From Dysgonomonas sp. PF1-14 (GTDB taxonomy: Bacteria > Bacteroidota > Bacteroidia > Bacteroidales > Dysgonomonadaceae): a stretch of 64,000 nucleotides of DNA. The DNA lies in assembly GCF_029892965.1 (NCBI RefSeq), contig NZ_JARXWN010000007.1, positions 124,001 through 188,000 of the forward strand, in the 5' to 3' direction. The notes below the pieces were generated by a model. It saw nothing but the letters and a program-made list of their open reading frames with translations. It had not been told where the DNA came from and did not search any database. This document shows, one piece after another, positions 13,961 through 23,582 of this stretch (within the stretch, counting starts at the first letter, position 1; every line of letters begins with the position of its first letter). The position numbers were made by a program, and so were the translations under genes.

Positions 13961-15862
13961 ATGAAAATTAAACATTTATTCCTGTTCTTTCTTACTATTA
14001 TTTGGCTGTCGTGTAGCGATGACGATTCCAATCCTGTGCCAGTCGATCCCGAAGTCCCTGCTACCCCTGTCGTTGTAGGTATGCGTGATGGGATAAATCT
14101 CATAAGCGATGATTCATTGGGATTTGTTCTTTTTGCTCCGGGTAAAGAATCCGTTTATCTGATAGGCGACTTCAATAATTGGGAAGTTTCCGAGAAATAC
14201 AAGATGAAGAAGGACAGTGAGACTAACCGTTTCTGGATACGTATCGGCGATCTGCAAAAGGATAAAGAATACATTTGCCAATATCTTATAGATAATGCAA
14301 TAAGGGTAGCAGACCCTTATGCCAACAAGATATCCGATCCTTGGAACGATTCTAAAATATTGAGTACTATTTACCCTAATCTGATAGCTTACCCTACAGG
14401 TAAAACCGAAGAGATAGCAATGGTAGTGAATACATCTCCTGATAGCTATTCGTGGAAAGTATCTAATTTCAAGGTGTCGAACCCCGATAATATGGTTATC
14501 TATGAAATACTTATCCGCGACTTTACCGAAGAGGGTAGTATTAAAGGTGTTCAGGGAAAACTCGACTATTTGCAAAATCTGGGAGTAAATGCCATCGAAC
14601 TGATGCCTTTTAACGAGTTTGAAGCAAATAACAGCTGGGGCTACAATCCGTCTTTTTACTTTGCACCCGATAAGGCTTATGGTACATCCAACGATTATAA
14701 AGCATTCATCGATGCCTGCCATCAGAGAGGTATAGCCGTTATTATGGATATTGTACTTAATCATAGCTACGGACAAAGCCCTATGGTGCGGATGTATCAC
14801 GATGGCAAATACAATCCTACGGCAGATAATCCTTGGTACAATCAGAAATCAAACTTTGCCAATCCCGATGCACAATGGGGATGCGATTTCAATCACGAAA
14901 GCCAGTACACCAAAGTATTTGTCGACAGTGTTTTTTCATACTGGATGAAAGAGTATAAGATAGACGGCTTCCGTCTCGATTTTACTAAAGGTTTCTCAAA
15001 TACGCCATATCCTGCCGATTCGTGGGGCAGCCCTTACGATGCAGCCCGCATAAAGAATCTGAAACGTATCTATGACGAAATAAAGAAGAGAAATTCTGAC
15101 GCCATCGTTATTTTCGAACATTTATCAGATAATGACGAAGAAAAAGAGCTTGCCGAATATGGTATAAAATTGTGGGGCAACATAAATTACAACTTTAACG
15201 AAGCCACTATGGGGTGGGGTGCCGGTCAGGGAGAGTATGGTCCTAAAGGAGATGTGAAATGGGCATCCTATAAGGAGAGAGGGTGGACTAAACCCAATCT
15301 TGTGGCCTATATGGAGAGCCACGATGAAGAGCGGATTATGTTCAAAAATAACTCATACGGAAACGATGAGCATCCACCATACAATGTTCAGGAATTAGCA
15401 ACCGGACTACAGCGCACTGAGGCGGCAGCAGTAATACTAATGACATTGCCCGGTCCTAAGATGATATGGCAATTCGGTGAAGTAGGTTACGACTTCGAAT
15501 TGAATAATGACCGTCTGGGGAAAAAGCCTGTACGCTGGGACTATTATGATGTGCCGGAGAGAAAAGCCTTGTATGATGTATATGTCAAAATGAATAAGCT
15601 TCGCAATGCAAATAGTGCGTTCTCTACTGCCGATTACACAATAGATCTGGCAGGGCAATATAAGCAGATATTACTCAAATCGGGCAATGATTATGTTTGT
15701 GCTATAGCCAATTTTGATTTAGAACCTTTGTCGGCTGAGGTCGATTTGGGTAAGGCAGGCCAGTGGCAGGAATATTTTACGAATACAACAACAGATTTCC
15801 CAACCGGAAAACAAACGATAGAATTACAACAGGGAGAATACAGATTATATATAAGTAAATAA
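13961..15862 (+). CDS. GH13 alpha-amylase-family lipoprotein
   Basis: A 633-aa surface or periplasmic glycoside hydrolase. The signal peptide has a lipobox (IIWLSC, Cys18). Residues about 40-140 form an N-terminal immunoglobulin-like domain of CBM48 type (VYLIGDFNNWE). The GH13 barrel follows with its four conserved regions: DIVLNH at 263-268; GFRLDFTKG with nucleophile Asp340; IFEHL with acid/base Glu386; and ESHDEE with Asp455. A C-terminal beta domain closes the protein. It acts on alpha-glucans such as starch, glycogen or maltodextrin; exact specificity is not readable. It is monocistronic, without SusC/SusD neighbours, with a LacI-like operator upstream and a clear terminator downstream. 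Confidence 0.93.
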   Translation: MKIKHLFLFFLTIIWLSCSDDDSNPVPVDPEVPATPVVVGMRDGINLISDDSLGFVLFAPGKESVYLIGDFNNWEVSEKYKMKKDSETNRFWIRIGDLQKDKEYICQYLIDNAIRVADPYANKISDPWNDSKILSTIYPNLIAYPTGKTEEIAMVVNTSPDSYSWKVSNFKVSNPDNMVIYEILIRDFTEEGSIKGVQGKLDYLQNLGVNAIELMPFNEFEANNSWGYNPSFYFAPDKAYGTSNDYKAFIDACHQRGIAVIMDIVLNHSYGQSPMVRMYHDGKYNPTADNPWYNQKSNFANPDAQWGCDFNHESQYTKVFVDSVFSYWMKEYKIDGFRLDFTKGFSNTPYPADSWGSPYDAARIKNLKRIYDEIKKRNSDAIVIFEHLSDNDEEKELAEYGIKLWGNINYNFNEATMGWGAGQGEYGPKGDVKWASYKERGWTKPNLVAYMESHDEERIMFKNNSYGNDEHPPYNVQELATGLQRTEAAAVILMTLPGPKMIWQFGEVGYDFELNNDRLGKKPVRWDYYDVPERKALYDVYVKMNKLRNANSAFSTADYTIDLAGQYKQILLKSGNDYVCAIANFDLEPLSAEVDLGKAGQWQEYFTNTTTDFPTGKQTIELQQGEYRLYISK

Positions 15863-15902
15863 TCTGGTATTCCCTACATACTACGATCATGGTTTTACTT
15901 AG

Positions 15903-15934
15903 TTACCCCGAATCAACCTTCGGGGTAATTTTTA
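15903..15934 (+). terminator. Terminator of the GH13 gene
   Basis: A 10-bp perfect stem (15903-15912 with 15919-15928), a 6-nt loop, then TTTTTAT. Confidence 0.92.
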
Positions 15935-16155
15935 TAGTACAAACAGAAAGAAATAATTGTCAAAGCAACAATATTTAGCCCGAGAATCCGTTTTATTATT
16001 AATATAGATGAGAACAATTACAAAGCTGCACAAAAATAAAAGAACTCAATTCTGATCTTTCCATTATTTTTTGCTGTATTTTTGTGATAATAAGTTTATA
16101 GAACGAACTTTCTATAGAGGTGTGTTGTTTACTAATTAATAAAAATAATTATATT

Positions 16156-16413
16156 ATGAAAAAATTACTTTTCACACTATTTATGGCTTTGGCGCTTACA
16201 GCTTGTGGTACAGCTTATAATACACAGTTAAAGCAAGTGCAGTTGGGTATGACTCCTGACCAGATTGTAAATCTGATGGGTGAAAAATATACTGTAGTAG
16301 AGCAAAGAGACTACAATAATCAGACACTGATGTATGTAGACAAATTTAAAAATCAATGGTATTTCCAGTTTGTAGACGGACATCTTTACAAATGGTATAA
16401 AGAAAAAGAATAA
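16156..16413 (+). CDS. Small SmpA/BamE-like lipoprotein
   Basis: An 85-aa lipoprotein (MKKLLFTLFMALALTACGT, lipid Cys19). The ATG at 16156 is chosen over an upstream in-frame ATG at 16120 because it places the signal peptide at the N-terminus. The mature part, LKQVQLGMTPDQIVNLMGEKY followed by a Tyr/Phe-rich beta hairpin, matches the small SmpA/OmlA (BamE) fold: a GMT turn and helix followed by strands. In Proteobacteria BamE assists barrel assembly; here only the fold resemblance is claimed. A TATTTTTG -7 box (16077-16084) precedes it and a terminator follows. Confidence 0.75.
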   Translation: MKKLLFTLFMALALTACGTAYNTQLKQVQLGMTPDQIVNLMGEKYTVVEQRDYNNQTLMYVDKFKNQWYFQFVDGHLYKWYKEKE

Positions 16414-16436
16414 TTCAGACAAATAAAAGATAAGAG

Positions 16437-16467
16437 AAGGGTTGTACGATATGTGCAACCCTTTTTT
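16437..16467 (+). terminator. Terminator of the small lipoprotein gene
   Basis: An 8-bp stem AAGGGTTG (16437-16444) with CAACCCTT (16456-16463), followed by TTTT, 23 bp after the stop. Confidence 0.88.
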
Positions 16468-16571
16468 CATGGATATTTGAGGCTGAATTACTTGCCTGTC
16501 ACAATTATTTTTCTCTAAGACGATATAGGTATAATCTATCAATAATAATTTTTATATAAATAAAAACTATA

Positions 16572-16579
16572 TATATTTG
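16572..16579 (+). promoter_or_regulatory. -7 element of the ahpC promoter
   Basis: TATATTTG, 44 bp before the ahpC ATG. No matching TTTG at the right distance upstream, which would suit an activator-dependent promoter such as an OxyR target (inference). Confidence 0.5.
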
Positions 16580-16623
16580 CGTCATAATTATAAATTTTAT
16601 TTATCTAAAAACTCGAAATTATT

Positions 16624-17190
16624 ATGGAACCAATTATCAACTCCAAACTACCGGAATTTAAAGTCCAAGCTTATCACAATGGTGCATTCAAAACAGTTTC
16701 AAGCGAAGATGTAAAAGGAAAATGGGCTATTTTCTTTTTCTATCCTGCCGATTTTACATTCGTATGTCCTACCGAACTGGTAGACGTTGCCGATAAATAC
16801 GATCAGCTTCAGGCAATGGGTGTAGAAGTATATTCTGTAAGCACAGATTCACACTTCGTACACAAAGCATGGCACGATGCATCAGAAAGCATCCGTAAAA
16901 TCAAATACCCGATGTTGGCAGACCCTACAGGTGTATTGAGCCGTTCATTCGGTGTAATGATCGAAGAAGAAGGAATGGCTTACAGAGGAACTTTCCTTGT
17001 TAATCCGGAAGGACAAATCAAAATTGCGGAAATCCATGATAACGGAATCGGACGTAATGCTGATGAACTGTTACGCAAAGTAGAAGCAGCTCAGTTTGTT
17101 GCTACTCACGATGGTGAAGTTTGTCCTGCAAAATGGAAAAAAGGAGAGGAAACACTGAAACCAAGCATCGACCTGGTTGGTAAGATCTAA
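16624..17190 (+). CDS. ahpC: Alkyl hydroperoxide reductase subunit C (peroxiredoxin)
   Basis: A 188-aa typical 2-Cys peroxiredoxin that reduces hydrogen peroxide and organic hydroperoxides in the cytosol. The peroxidatic Cys48 is in PADFTFVCPTE and the resolving Cys167 in DGEVCPAKW. The catalytic Pro and Thr of the PxxxTxxC motif are present. It is paired with ahpF 73 bp downstream, the flavoprotein that re-reduces it. A hairpin with a T run lies between the two genes, so ahpC should be made in excess of ahpF. Confidence 0.98.
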   Translation: MEPIINSKLPEFKVQAYHNGAFKTVSSEDVKGKWAIFFFYPADFTFVCPTELVDVADKYDQLQAMGVEVYSVSTDSHFVHKAWHDASESIRKIKYPMLADPTGVLSRSFGVMIEEEGMAYRGTFLVNPEGQIKIAEIHDNGIGRNADELLRKVEAAQFVATHDGEVCPAKWKKGEETLKPSIDLVGKI

Positions 17191-17206
17191 TCAAACAAAT
17201 ATAGTG

Positions 17207-17237
17207 AGACCGGCTGACAAACGCCGGTCTTATTTTT
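17207..17237 (+). terminator. Partial terminator (attenuator) between ahpC and ahpF
   Basis: An 8-bp perfect stem (AGACCGGC 17207-17214 with 17223-17230), an 8-nt loop, then TATTTTTT. No new -7 box is evident before ahpF at 17264, so ahpF is probably reached by read-through. Confidence 0.82.
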
Positions 17238-17263
17238 TCATTACTTTAATTCAAAGCTAAAAT

Positions 17264-18823
17264 ATGCTAGACTCATCGTTGAAAGATCAATTGAAAGGAC
17301 TCTTTGCTGATCTGAAAAATCAATATACATTCGATGTATCGGTATCGGCCGCACACGATAGCCGCAGCGAACTAGTAGAGCTCCTGAGCGATGTTGCTGC
17401 CTGTTCGGGCAATAATATATCATTGCAGGAGAAGAGCGGAGATGCTTTAGAGTTTTCATTGCTGAAAAACGGACAACCGACAGGAATAAAGTTCAGAGGA
17501 GTACCCAACGGACACGAATTTACCTCACTGCTACTGGCTATACTCAATAGTGATGGCAAGGGAAAGAATATTCCTGACGATTTTATCGCAGGCAGGGTAA
17601 AAGTGCTTAAAGGCCCCATCCGCCTTACTACCTATGTATCGCTTACATGTACCAACTGCCCTGATATAGTGCAGGCATTGAATGTGATGGCCGTTCTCAA
17701 TCCCGAAATATCACACGAGATGGTTGACGGTGCTATCAATCAACAGGAAGTAGATGCCCTTAAATTGCAGGGAGTACCAGCTGTATTTGCTGACGGACAG
17801 CTATTACACGTTGGTCGGGGCGATTTCGGCGAACTGCTTACAAAGCTCGAGAATCAATACGGTTCCGATCGTCAGGCAGTAGATTCATCTGCACCAAAAG
17901 AATATGATGTAGCCGTTGTAGGTGGAGGTCCTGCCGGATCGGCAGCAGCAATCTATTCGGCACGTAAAGGACTAAAGGTGGCTTTACTGGCGGAGCGTAT
18001 CGGCGGACAGGTGAAAGAAACAGTTGGTATAGAAAACCTGATTTCCGTACCTAAAACAACAGGAGAGCAGCTTGCCAACAATATAAAACTTCATATACAG
18101 GATTATCCGGTAGACATCATGGAACACCGCTCTGTGGAAAAGGTTGAGATCGAAAATTCGGGTAAAGTAATTTATCTGAGCGGAGGCGAAAAAATTATTG
18201 CTCCGGCATTGATCATTGCTACCGGCGCCAGTTGGAGAAAACTTAATGTACAGGGCGAGTCCGAATATATCGGAAAAGGCGTGGCATTCTGTCCGCACTG
18301 TGACGGACCTTTCTACAAGGGTAAGCATGTGGCTGTAGTAGGAGGGGGTAACTCTGGTATAGAAGCTGCTATCGACTTGGCTGGAATTTGTTCCAAAGTG
18401 ACTGTTTTTGAGTTTCTTGACGAACTGAAAGCTGATAAAGTATTACAAGAGAAAGCTGCAAGCCTTCCGAATGTGGAAATAATAGTCAGCGCACAGACTA
18501 CAGAAGTAGTAGGAAACGGTGAGAAAGTTACAGGCATCCGTATAAAAGACCGTAAAACAGAACAGGAAAAAGTGTACGATCTGGATGGTATCTTTGTGCA
18601 GATCGGGCTTGCGCCGAACAGTGCAGCCTTTAAAGGTCTGGTAAATATGAACCGCTTTGGTGAAATAGAAGTAGACAGTCATTGCCGTACATCCGAAGCA
18701 GGAATCTATGCGGCAGGAGACGTATCTACTGTTCCGTATAAGCAAATAATAATCGCTATGGGAGAGGGTGCAAAAGCCTCACTTTCGGCATTCGAAGACC
18801 GCATACGCGGTGTTCTGAATTAA
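17264..18823 (+). CDS. ahpF: Alkyl hydroperoxide reductase subunit F
   Basis: A 519-aa FAD- and NADH-dependent disulfide reductase that passes electrons to AhpC. The N-terminal tandem thioredoxin-like domain carries a CxxC at Cys129-Cys132 (CTNCPD). The FAD-binding GGGPAGSAAAIYSARKG begins at about residue 220, the redox pair CPHC is at 343-346, a second nucleotide-binding GGGNSGIEAAIDLAG follows, and the C-terminal FAD motif is YAAGDVSTVPYKQ. Length and domain order match the family. It follows ahpC and ends at a strong terminator. Confidence 0.98.
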   Translation: MLDSSLKDQLKGLFADLKNQYTFDVSVSAAHDSRSELVELLSDVAACSGNNISLQEKSGDALEFSLLKNGQPTGIKFRGVPNGHEFTSLLLAILNSDGKGKNIPDDFIAGRVKVLKGPIRLTTYVSLTCTNCPDIVQALNVMAVLNPEISHEMVDGAINQQEVDALKLQGVPAVFADGQLLHVGRGDFGELLTKLENQYGSDRQAVDSSAPKEYDVAVVGGGPAGSAAAIYSARKGLKVALLAERIGGQVKETVGIENLISVPKTTGEQLANNIKLHIQDYPVDIMEHRSVEKVEIENSGKVIYLSGGEKIIAPALIIATGASWRKLNVQGESEYIGKGVAFCPHCDGPFYKGKHVAVVGGGNSGIEAAIDLAGICSKVTVFEFLDELKADKVLQEKAASLPNVEIIVSAQTTEVVGNGEKVTGIRIKDRKTEQEKVYDLDGIFVQIGLAPNSAAFKGLVNMNRFGEIEVDSHCRTSEAGIYAAGDVSTVPYKQIIIAMGEGAKASLSAFEDRIRGVLN

Positions 18824-18848
18824 GCGAAGACAATACTACACACAAGGT

Positions 18849-18879
18849 AGCCGTATAATTTTTTTATACGGCTTTTTTT
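18849..18879 (+). terminator. Terminator of ahpCF
   Basis: A perfect 9-bp stem (18849-18857 with 18865-18873), a T-rich loop and a TTTTTT tail. Confidence 0.92.
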
Positions 18880-18940
18880 ATGATACTCTCATCATACGTT
18901 ATAAAAAAGCATTATCTTCGTCGGATTAATATTTAACATA

Positions 18941-19801
18941 ATGAAAACACATTACTTCACACTACTGCTTATTATTATTGTTATTACAGCTTGCAGCAAT
19001 GAGAAGAAGCAAACTCAAATTATTGGAAAATGGGATCTGGAGTTTGCCGACCTTAAATCAGTATTAGACTTGAATTCAGACAAAACACCGAATGCTAAAA
19101 ACAGAAAAGAGGTATTGCCGGATAACCAGATTATATTGAATGCTGATAGTACATACTTTCTTGTGTTAAGTAAACTGCAAAATATATCATTTGGAAAATG
19201 GAGCTTTAATAATGATCAAATAATATTAAAACCAACAGATCCAAGTCAGGATAAATTAATATTTATAATAGATGAAATAGGATCGGACAAGATGAAGTCC
19301 AGACTTGATTTTGCAGAAAAACCTCTTTCAGACAATTACTTGTATATTTATAACTATTTTGAATACAGGAAACAAGATCCGGATTTCTTTAAGTCATCTT
19401 TTAGCAATTATGGCAATATCGATAAAAATCGATGGCGTATCAAAGCAAGCCAACCGGAAAGTGAGGCACAAATAAGAGATCGGGTTCGGGGAGCACTAGA
19501 CTTTACCTTATCATATCTTAAATACAATCAAGAATATATCTCCGGACAGAAGAAAAATTCTATAAGCTTAAAAATACTAAGAAATGTTCCTTTGTTTTTC
19601 GCAAGTAATGGGATACAGTTGGAACCGAATGACGATTGGGCAGAAATATTCTATGACGACAATGATCTTCAATTGAGCTATTCTATATGGGAAAAAGCTT
19701 TTCAAGGCATAAAGGATGTGTATATATCTGATGAATATAAAGGTAAACCTTTAGAACTCAATTTATATATCTTGGAACATCTTCGGGATGCTCTCAATTA
19801 A
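18941..19801 (+). CDS. Hypothetical lipoprotein
   Basis: A 286-aa lipoprotein (MKTHYFTLLLIIIVITACSN, lipid Cys18). The first 110 mature residues (QIIGKWDLEF..., then LNADSTYFLVLS, FGKWSFNNDQIILKP) show the G-x-W start and strand spacing of lipocalin-like domains common in Bacteroidota lipoproteins. The second half (residues about 160-286) is unrelated and unrecognised. It stands alone between ahpF and the DPP IV gene. Codon use looks like the neighbours. Function not assignable. Confidence 0.75.
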   Translation: MKTHYFTLLLIIIVITACSNEKKQTQIIGKWDLEFADLKSVLDLNSDKTPNAKNRKEVLPDNQIILNADSTYFLVLSKLQNISFGKWSFNNDQIILKPTDPSQDKLIFIIDEIGSDKMKSRLDFAEKPLSDNYLYIYNYFEYRKQDPDFFKSSFSNYGNIDKNRWRIKASQPESEAQIRDRVRGALDFTLSYLKYNQEYISGQKKNSISLKILRNVPLFFASNGIQLEPNDDWAEIFYDDNDLQLSYSIWEKAFQGIKDVYISDEYKGKPLELNLYILEHLRDALN

Positions 19802-19854
19802 TGCTTTTTTCTTAAAGCGATGCAAATAGCTTTTCTCAACTTCTGAAAAATAGG

Positions 19855-19862
19855 TATATTTG
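19855..19862 (+). promoter_or_regulatory. -7 element of the dipeptidyl peptidase IV promoter
   Basis: TATATTTG, 25 bp before the ATG at 19887. This shows that the in-frame TTG at 19860, which overlaps the box, is not the start. Confidence 0.55.
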
Positions 19863-19886
19863 CAAGAAACAAAAACGAAACAAGAT

Positions 19887-22040
19887 ATGAAGCGTATTTT
19901 AGGATTGTTGGCTGTTGCCCTCTTATTTACTACAGTAAACGCACAGCGTTTAGACCTGAGAGATATAACTTCCGGTAAATATTATGCACGCGGTGTGTCG
20001 CCGGTGACTTCGTCAGCAGATGGAGAATCGTATTATCAGGCAGACGGCGAATATAAAATGATCATTAAGTATTCATACAAAACGGGCTTACCGACAGATA
20101 CGATATTTAATGTGAAGAAAGCTCGTGATTGTACATTCGATTCGTTTCAGGGATTTCTTATCAGTCCCGATGAAAAACGCCTGGTGGTGTATAACGATGC
20201 TGAATCTATCTACCGTCACTCATTCAAAGCTAATTATTACTATTACGATGTACGCCGCAATCTTGTGCGTAAACTGACCGAGAACAAAGAAAAGCAGTCG
20301 ATCCCTGTGTTCTCGCGCGATGGGCGTATGCTGGCATATATGATAGATAATAATATATGGCTTGCCAAGTTCGATTACGATACCGAATCGCAGGTAACAA
20401 AAGATGGTGCATTCGGTAAAATTATCAATGGTGGTACCGACTGGGTATATGAAGAGGAATTCGGTACAACAACCTTGATGGACTTCTCTGCCGATGGTCA
20501 GTTACTGGCTTTTGTCCGTTTCGACGAAACCAATGTACCACAATATTCTATGCAGATATATGAAAATCAACTGTATCCATCGCTGTTTTCATTCAAATAT
20601 CCGAAAGCAGGAGAACCGAACTCAAAGGTAACATGTAATGTATTCGATATAGATTCCAAGACAATACGCAAAATGAATATTCCTGCCAATACGGAATATA
20701 TCCCTCGTATAGAATTTCTTCCGAGTGGCGATGAATTGGCTATATTTACGCTGAACCGTGAGCAAAATAAGTTTGATCTGTACTTTGCCAATGCACGTTC
20801 GGCTGTTGCACGTTCGGTTATACATGAAGAAAATGACCGGTACATAGATTCGGAACTATTCAATACTGTTCATTTCTTCGACAATCAGTTTACCTATGTC
20901 AGCGAGAAGAGTGGTTATGCACATATCTATCTGTACGACAATACCGGAGTTCAGCAGAAACAGCTTACAACAGGTGACTATGACGTGACGGAACTACTTG
21001 CTGTAGACCCTGTGTCTAAAACAGTATTTTATGAATCGGCAGAAGAAAGTTCTATGCGACGTGCCATTTATAAAATAGACATGGTGAAAGGCGTAAAGAC
21101 AAAATTGTCGGCAAAACAAGGTGTAAACAGTGCTACATTCAGCGAGAACGGTAAGTATTATATCAACAACTATAGCAATGCTACTACTCCGCGCATAGTG
21201 ACCGTACATGACGCTACAGGTAAAGAACTTCGTGTGTTGGAAGACAATGCAGCTCTGACACGTACCCTTGCCGGAATGAAACTGCCAACGAAAGAGTTTA
21301 TCACGGTGAAATCCGCCGATGGCAGAGATATGAATGCTTATATAATGAAACCGGCAGATTTTAACGCGTCGCGCAAATATCCATTGGTAATGATTCAGTA
21401 TAGCGGTCCTAATTCGCAACAAGTAAAAGATAGCTATGGCATGGACTGGACAGATTATCTGACTACGCAGGGATTCATAGTTGCCTGTGTAGACGGACGA
21501 GGTACGGGAGCGAAAGGCGAAGAATTCCGCAAATGTACCTATATGAATCTGGGGATTTACGAATCGGAAGATCAGGTAGCTGCCGCTAAGCATTTTGCAA
21601 CACTGCCTTATATAGATGGTAGCAAGATAGCTATTTGGGGATGGAGCTATGGCGGGTACAATGTGCTGATGAGTATGAGTCGAGGAAACGGCGTATTCAA
21701 GGCAGGAGTGGCTATAGCCCCTGTTACCGATTGGAAATTCTACGATTCGGTATATGCAGAACGGTTTATGCGTACACCTCAGCAAAATGCTTCGGGATAT
21801 GAAGCCGGATCAGCTATCAAATTAGCAAATAAGCTTGAAGGTAATCTGCTGTTGATACATGGTTCGGCTGATGATAATGTCCATTTTCAGAATACGATGG
21901 ATTATGCCGCTGCCCTTGTACAAGCTAATAAGCAGTTCGATATGTTCGTATTCACCGATAAAGACCATTCTATACGCGGTGCTGCTAACAGGGCTTATCT
22001 GTACGAAAAGGTGATCAAGTTTTTGAAAACGAATATGTAG
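19887..22040 (+). CDS. Dipeptidyl peptidase IV (S9B prolyl oligopeptidase family)
   Basis: A 717-aa exported serine peptidase that removes X-Pro (or X-Ala) dipeptides from peptide N-termini in the periplasm. The start at 19887 gives the signal peptide MKRILGLLAVALLFTTVNAQ. The N-terminal beta-propeller contains DWVYEEEF, holding the Glu pair that binds the substrate amino terminus. The C-terminal alpha/beta-hydrolase domain has Ser587 in GWSYGG, Asp662 in ADDNVH and His694 in DKDHS; the Asp-His spacing of 32 equals that of human DPP4. It is monocistronic. With the S46 peptidase further on, it points to use of proteins and peptides. Confidence 0.95.
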   Translation: MKRILGLLAVALLFTTVNAQRLDLRDITSGKYYARGVSPVTSSADGESYYQADGEYKMIIKYSYKTGLPTDTIFNVKKARDCTFDSFQGFLISPDEKRLVVYNDAESIYRHSFKANYYYYDVRRNLVRKLTENKEKQSIPVFSRDGRMLAYMIDNNIWLAKFDYDTESQVTKDGAFGKIINGGTDWVYEEEFGTTTLMDFSADGQLLAFVRFDETNVPQYSMQIYENQLYPSLFSFKYPKAGEPNSKVTCNVFDIDSKTIRKMNIPANTEYIPRIEFLPSGDELAIFTLNREQNKFDLYFANARSAVARSVIHEENDRYIDSELFNTVHFFDNQFTYVSEKSGYAHIYLYDNTGVQQKQLTTGDYDVTELLAVDPVSKTVFYESAEESSMRRAIYKIDMVKGVKTKLSAKQGVNSATFSENGKYYINNYSNATTPRIVTVHDATGKELRVLEDNAALTRTLAGMKLPTKEFITVKSADGRDMNAYIMKPADFNASRKYPLVMIQYSGPNSQQVKDSYGMDWTDYLTTQGFIVACVDGRGTGAKGEEFRKCTYMNLGIYESEDQVAAAKHFATLPYIDGSKIAIWGWSYGGYNVLMSMSRGNGVFKAGVAIAPVTDWKFYDSVYAERFMRTPQQNASGYEAGSAIKLANKLEGNLLLIHGSADDNVHFQNTMDYAAALVQANKQFDMFVFTDKDHSIRGAANRAYLYEKVIKFLKTNM

Positions 22041-22061
22041 AAATGCAGATATTATTATAGC

Positions 22062-22093
22062 AAAGCCTTTCAGTTTGATATTGGAAGGCTTTT
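22062..22093 (+). terminator. Terminator of the DPP IV gene
   Basis: A 10-bp stem (AAAGCCTTTC 22062-22071 with 22083-22092, one G-T pair) 21 bp after the stop; a short T run follows. Confidence 0.78.
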
Positions 22094-22234
22094 CGATTTC
22101 ATATCCGAACGTAAATCTTATAAAATCTTTTCCTCGAGCGGGATTAATTAGCCTCAGAATTGTTCATCTATCAGTTATAATTTAATTAAATGACATTTTA
22201 ACCCCTCTCGTTTTTTTCAAAACTTTCTATAGGT

Positions 22235-22242
22235 TATCTTTG
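22235..22242 (+). promoter_or_regulatory. -7 element of the lipA-yjbQ promoter
   Basis: TATCTTTG with a T7 run about 18 nt upstream in place of a perfect TTTG. It lies 55 bp before the lipA ATG. Confidence 0.55.
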
Positions 22243-22297
22243 TTCTTATTTCTTATTTCACAAGTTATATAAATCAATAGAATAGATTATAATAGTC

Positions 22298-23140
22298 ATG
22301 GAGCACGTAAAAAAACCTGAATGGTTAAAGATCAGATTAGGAGGAAGCGATCACTTCTCCGAAACCCAAAATATAGTAGAATCTCATGGATTGCACACTA
22401 TTTGTTCGAGTGGACGCTGTCCGAATATGGGTGAGTGTTGGGGCAGGGGAACAGCCACTTTTATGATCGGGGGCGATATATGTACGCGCTCATGCAAGTT
22501 CTGTAATACAAAAACAGGGCGTCCGATGCCATTGAACAGGAACGAACCGTCGAATGTGGCAAAATCCATTCAGCTGATGGGGCTAAAACATGCGGTAATA
22601 ACATCGGTGGACAGGGACGATTTGCCCGATCAGGGAGCGCAGCACTGGGTAGATACCATCAACAAAGTACGTGATGTGAATCCGACCACTACTATAGAGG
22701 TGCTTATCCCTGACTTTCAGGGAAAGATGGAGCTTGTAGATCTGGTTTGCAATGCTGCACCGAATGTAATCTCTCACAATATGGAGACAGTAAGAAGCCT
22801 TACGCCTAAAGTGCGTAGTGCAGCTAAGTATGATGTCAGCCTGTCAGTATTGGGGCGTATTGCCGCTAACGGACTGAAAGCTAAGTCGGGTATAATGCTG
22901 GGCTTAGGCGAGACTACCGAAGAGATAGAACAGCTGATGGACGACCTGCTTGCTGTAAACTGCTCTGTTCTTACTATCGGACAATATCTGCAACCATCGC
23001 GCAAACACCTTCCGGTAATGCGGTATGTTCATCCTGATGAATTTAAAAGGCTGAAAGATGTTGCGATGAATAAAGGGTTTAGCTATGTAGAAAGCGGACC
23101 GTTAGTACGCTCTTCTTACCATGCTGAGAATTGTTTGTAA
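22298..23140 (+). CDS. lipA: Lipoyl synthase
   Basis: A 280-aa radical SAM enzyme that inserts two sulfurs into the octanoyl chain on lipoyl domains of 2-oxoacid dehydrogenases and the glycine cleavage H protein. Both iron-sulfur motifs are present: the auxiliary cluster CX4CX5C at Cys36, Cys41 and Cys47, and the radical SAM CX3CX2C at Cys62, Cys66 and Cys69. The C-terminal region has the expected RSSYHAE serine ligand segment. It is cotranscribed with the YjbQ gene 15 bp downstream. Confidence 0.98.
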   Translation: MEHVKKPEWLKIRLGGSDHFSETQNIVESHGLHTICSSGRCPNMGECWGRGTATFMIGGDICTRSCKFCNTKTGRPMPLNRNEPSNVAKSIQLMGLKHAVITSVDRDDLPDQGAQHWVDTINKVRDVNPTTTIEVLIPDFQGKMELVDLVCNAAPNVISHNMETVRSLTPKVRSAAKYDVSLSVLGRIAANGLKAKSGIMLGLGETTEEIEQLMDDLLAVNCSVLTIGQYLQPSRKHLPVMRYVHPDEFKRLKDVAMNKGFSYVESGPLVRSSYHAENCL

Positions 23141-23155
23141 TCTTTCAGAAATATA

Positions 23156-23566
23156 ATGATCGAACAGATAGAATTTTCGTTACAGCCCCGTAAAAGGGGC
23201 TTTCATCTTGTTACAAACGAAGTGTTGCAAAATCTGCCTGCATTACCGCAGAAAGGGCTGCTGAACTTGTTCATAAAGCATACATCAGCAGCGCTTACTA
23301 TCAATGAAAATGCCGATCCCGATGTGCGCGATGACATGGAAGCTATTTTCAACAGATTGGTTCGCGAACGTGAGCCGTATTATACACATACTTCGGAAGG
23401 TGATGACGATATGCCTGCCCATGCCAAATCGACTATTGCCGGAGTCAGTCTGACAATACCAATCACCAATGGCAAGTTGAATATGGGAATATGGCAGGGA
23501 ATCTATTTATGTGAGTTTCGCGATTATGGCGGGAAGCGTAGTATTGTAGCTACCGTTATCGGATAG
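23156..23566 (+). CDS. yjbQ: YjbQ/UPF0047 family protein
   Basis: A 136-aa protein of the YjbQ (UPF0047) family, shown by HTSAALTINENADPDVRDDM, THTSEGDDDMPAHAKS and the C-terminal GIWQGIYLCEFRDYGGKR. E. coli YjbQ has a weak thiamine-phosphate synthase activity that may be secondary; the true role is unknown. It lies 15 bp after lipA in the same operon. Confidence 0.93.
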   Translation: MIEQIEFSLQPRKRGFHLVTNEVLQNLPALPQKGLLNLFIKHTSAALTINENADPDVRDDMEAIFNRLVREREPYYTHTSEGDDDMPAHAKSTIAGVSLTIPITNGKLNMGIWQGIYLCEFRDYGGKRSIVATVIG

Positions 23567-23582
23567 AATTGTTAAGTGCATT

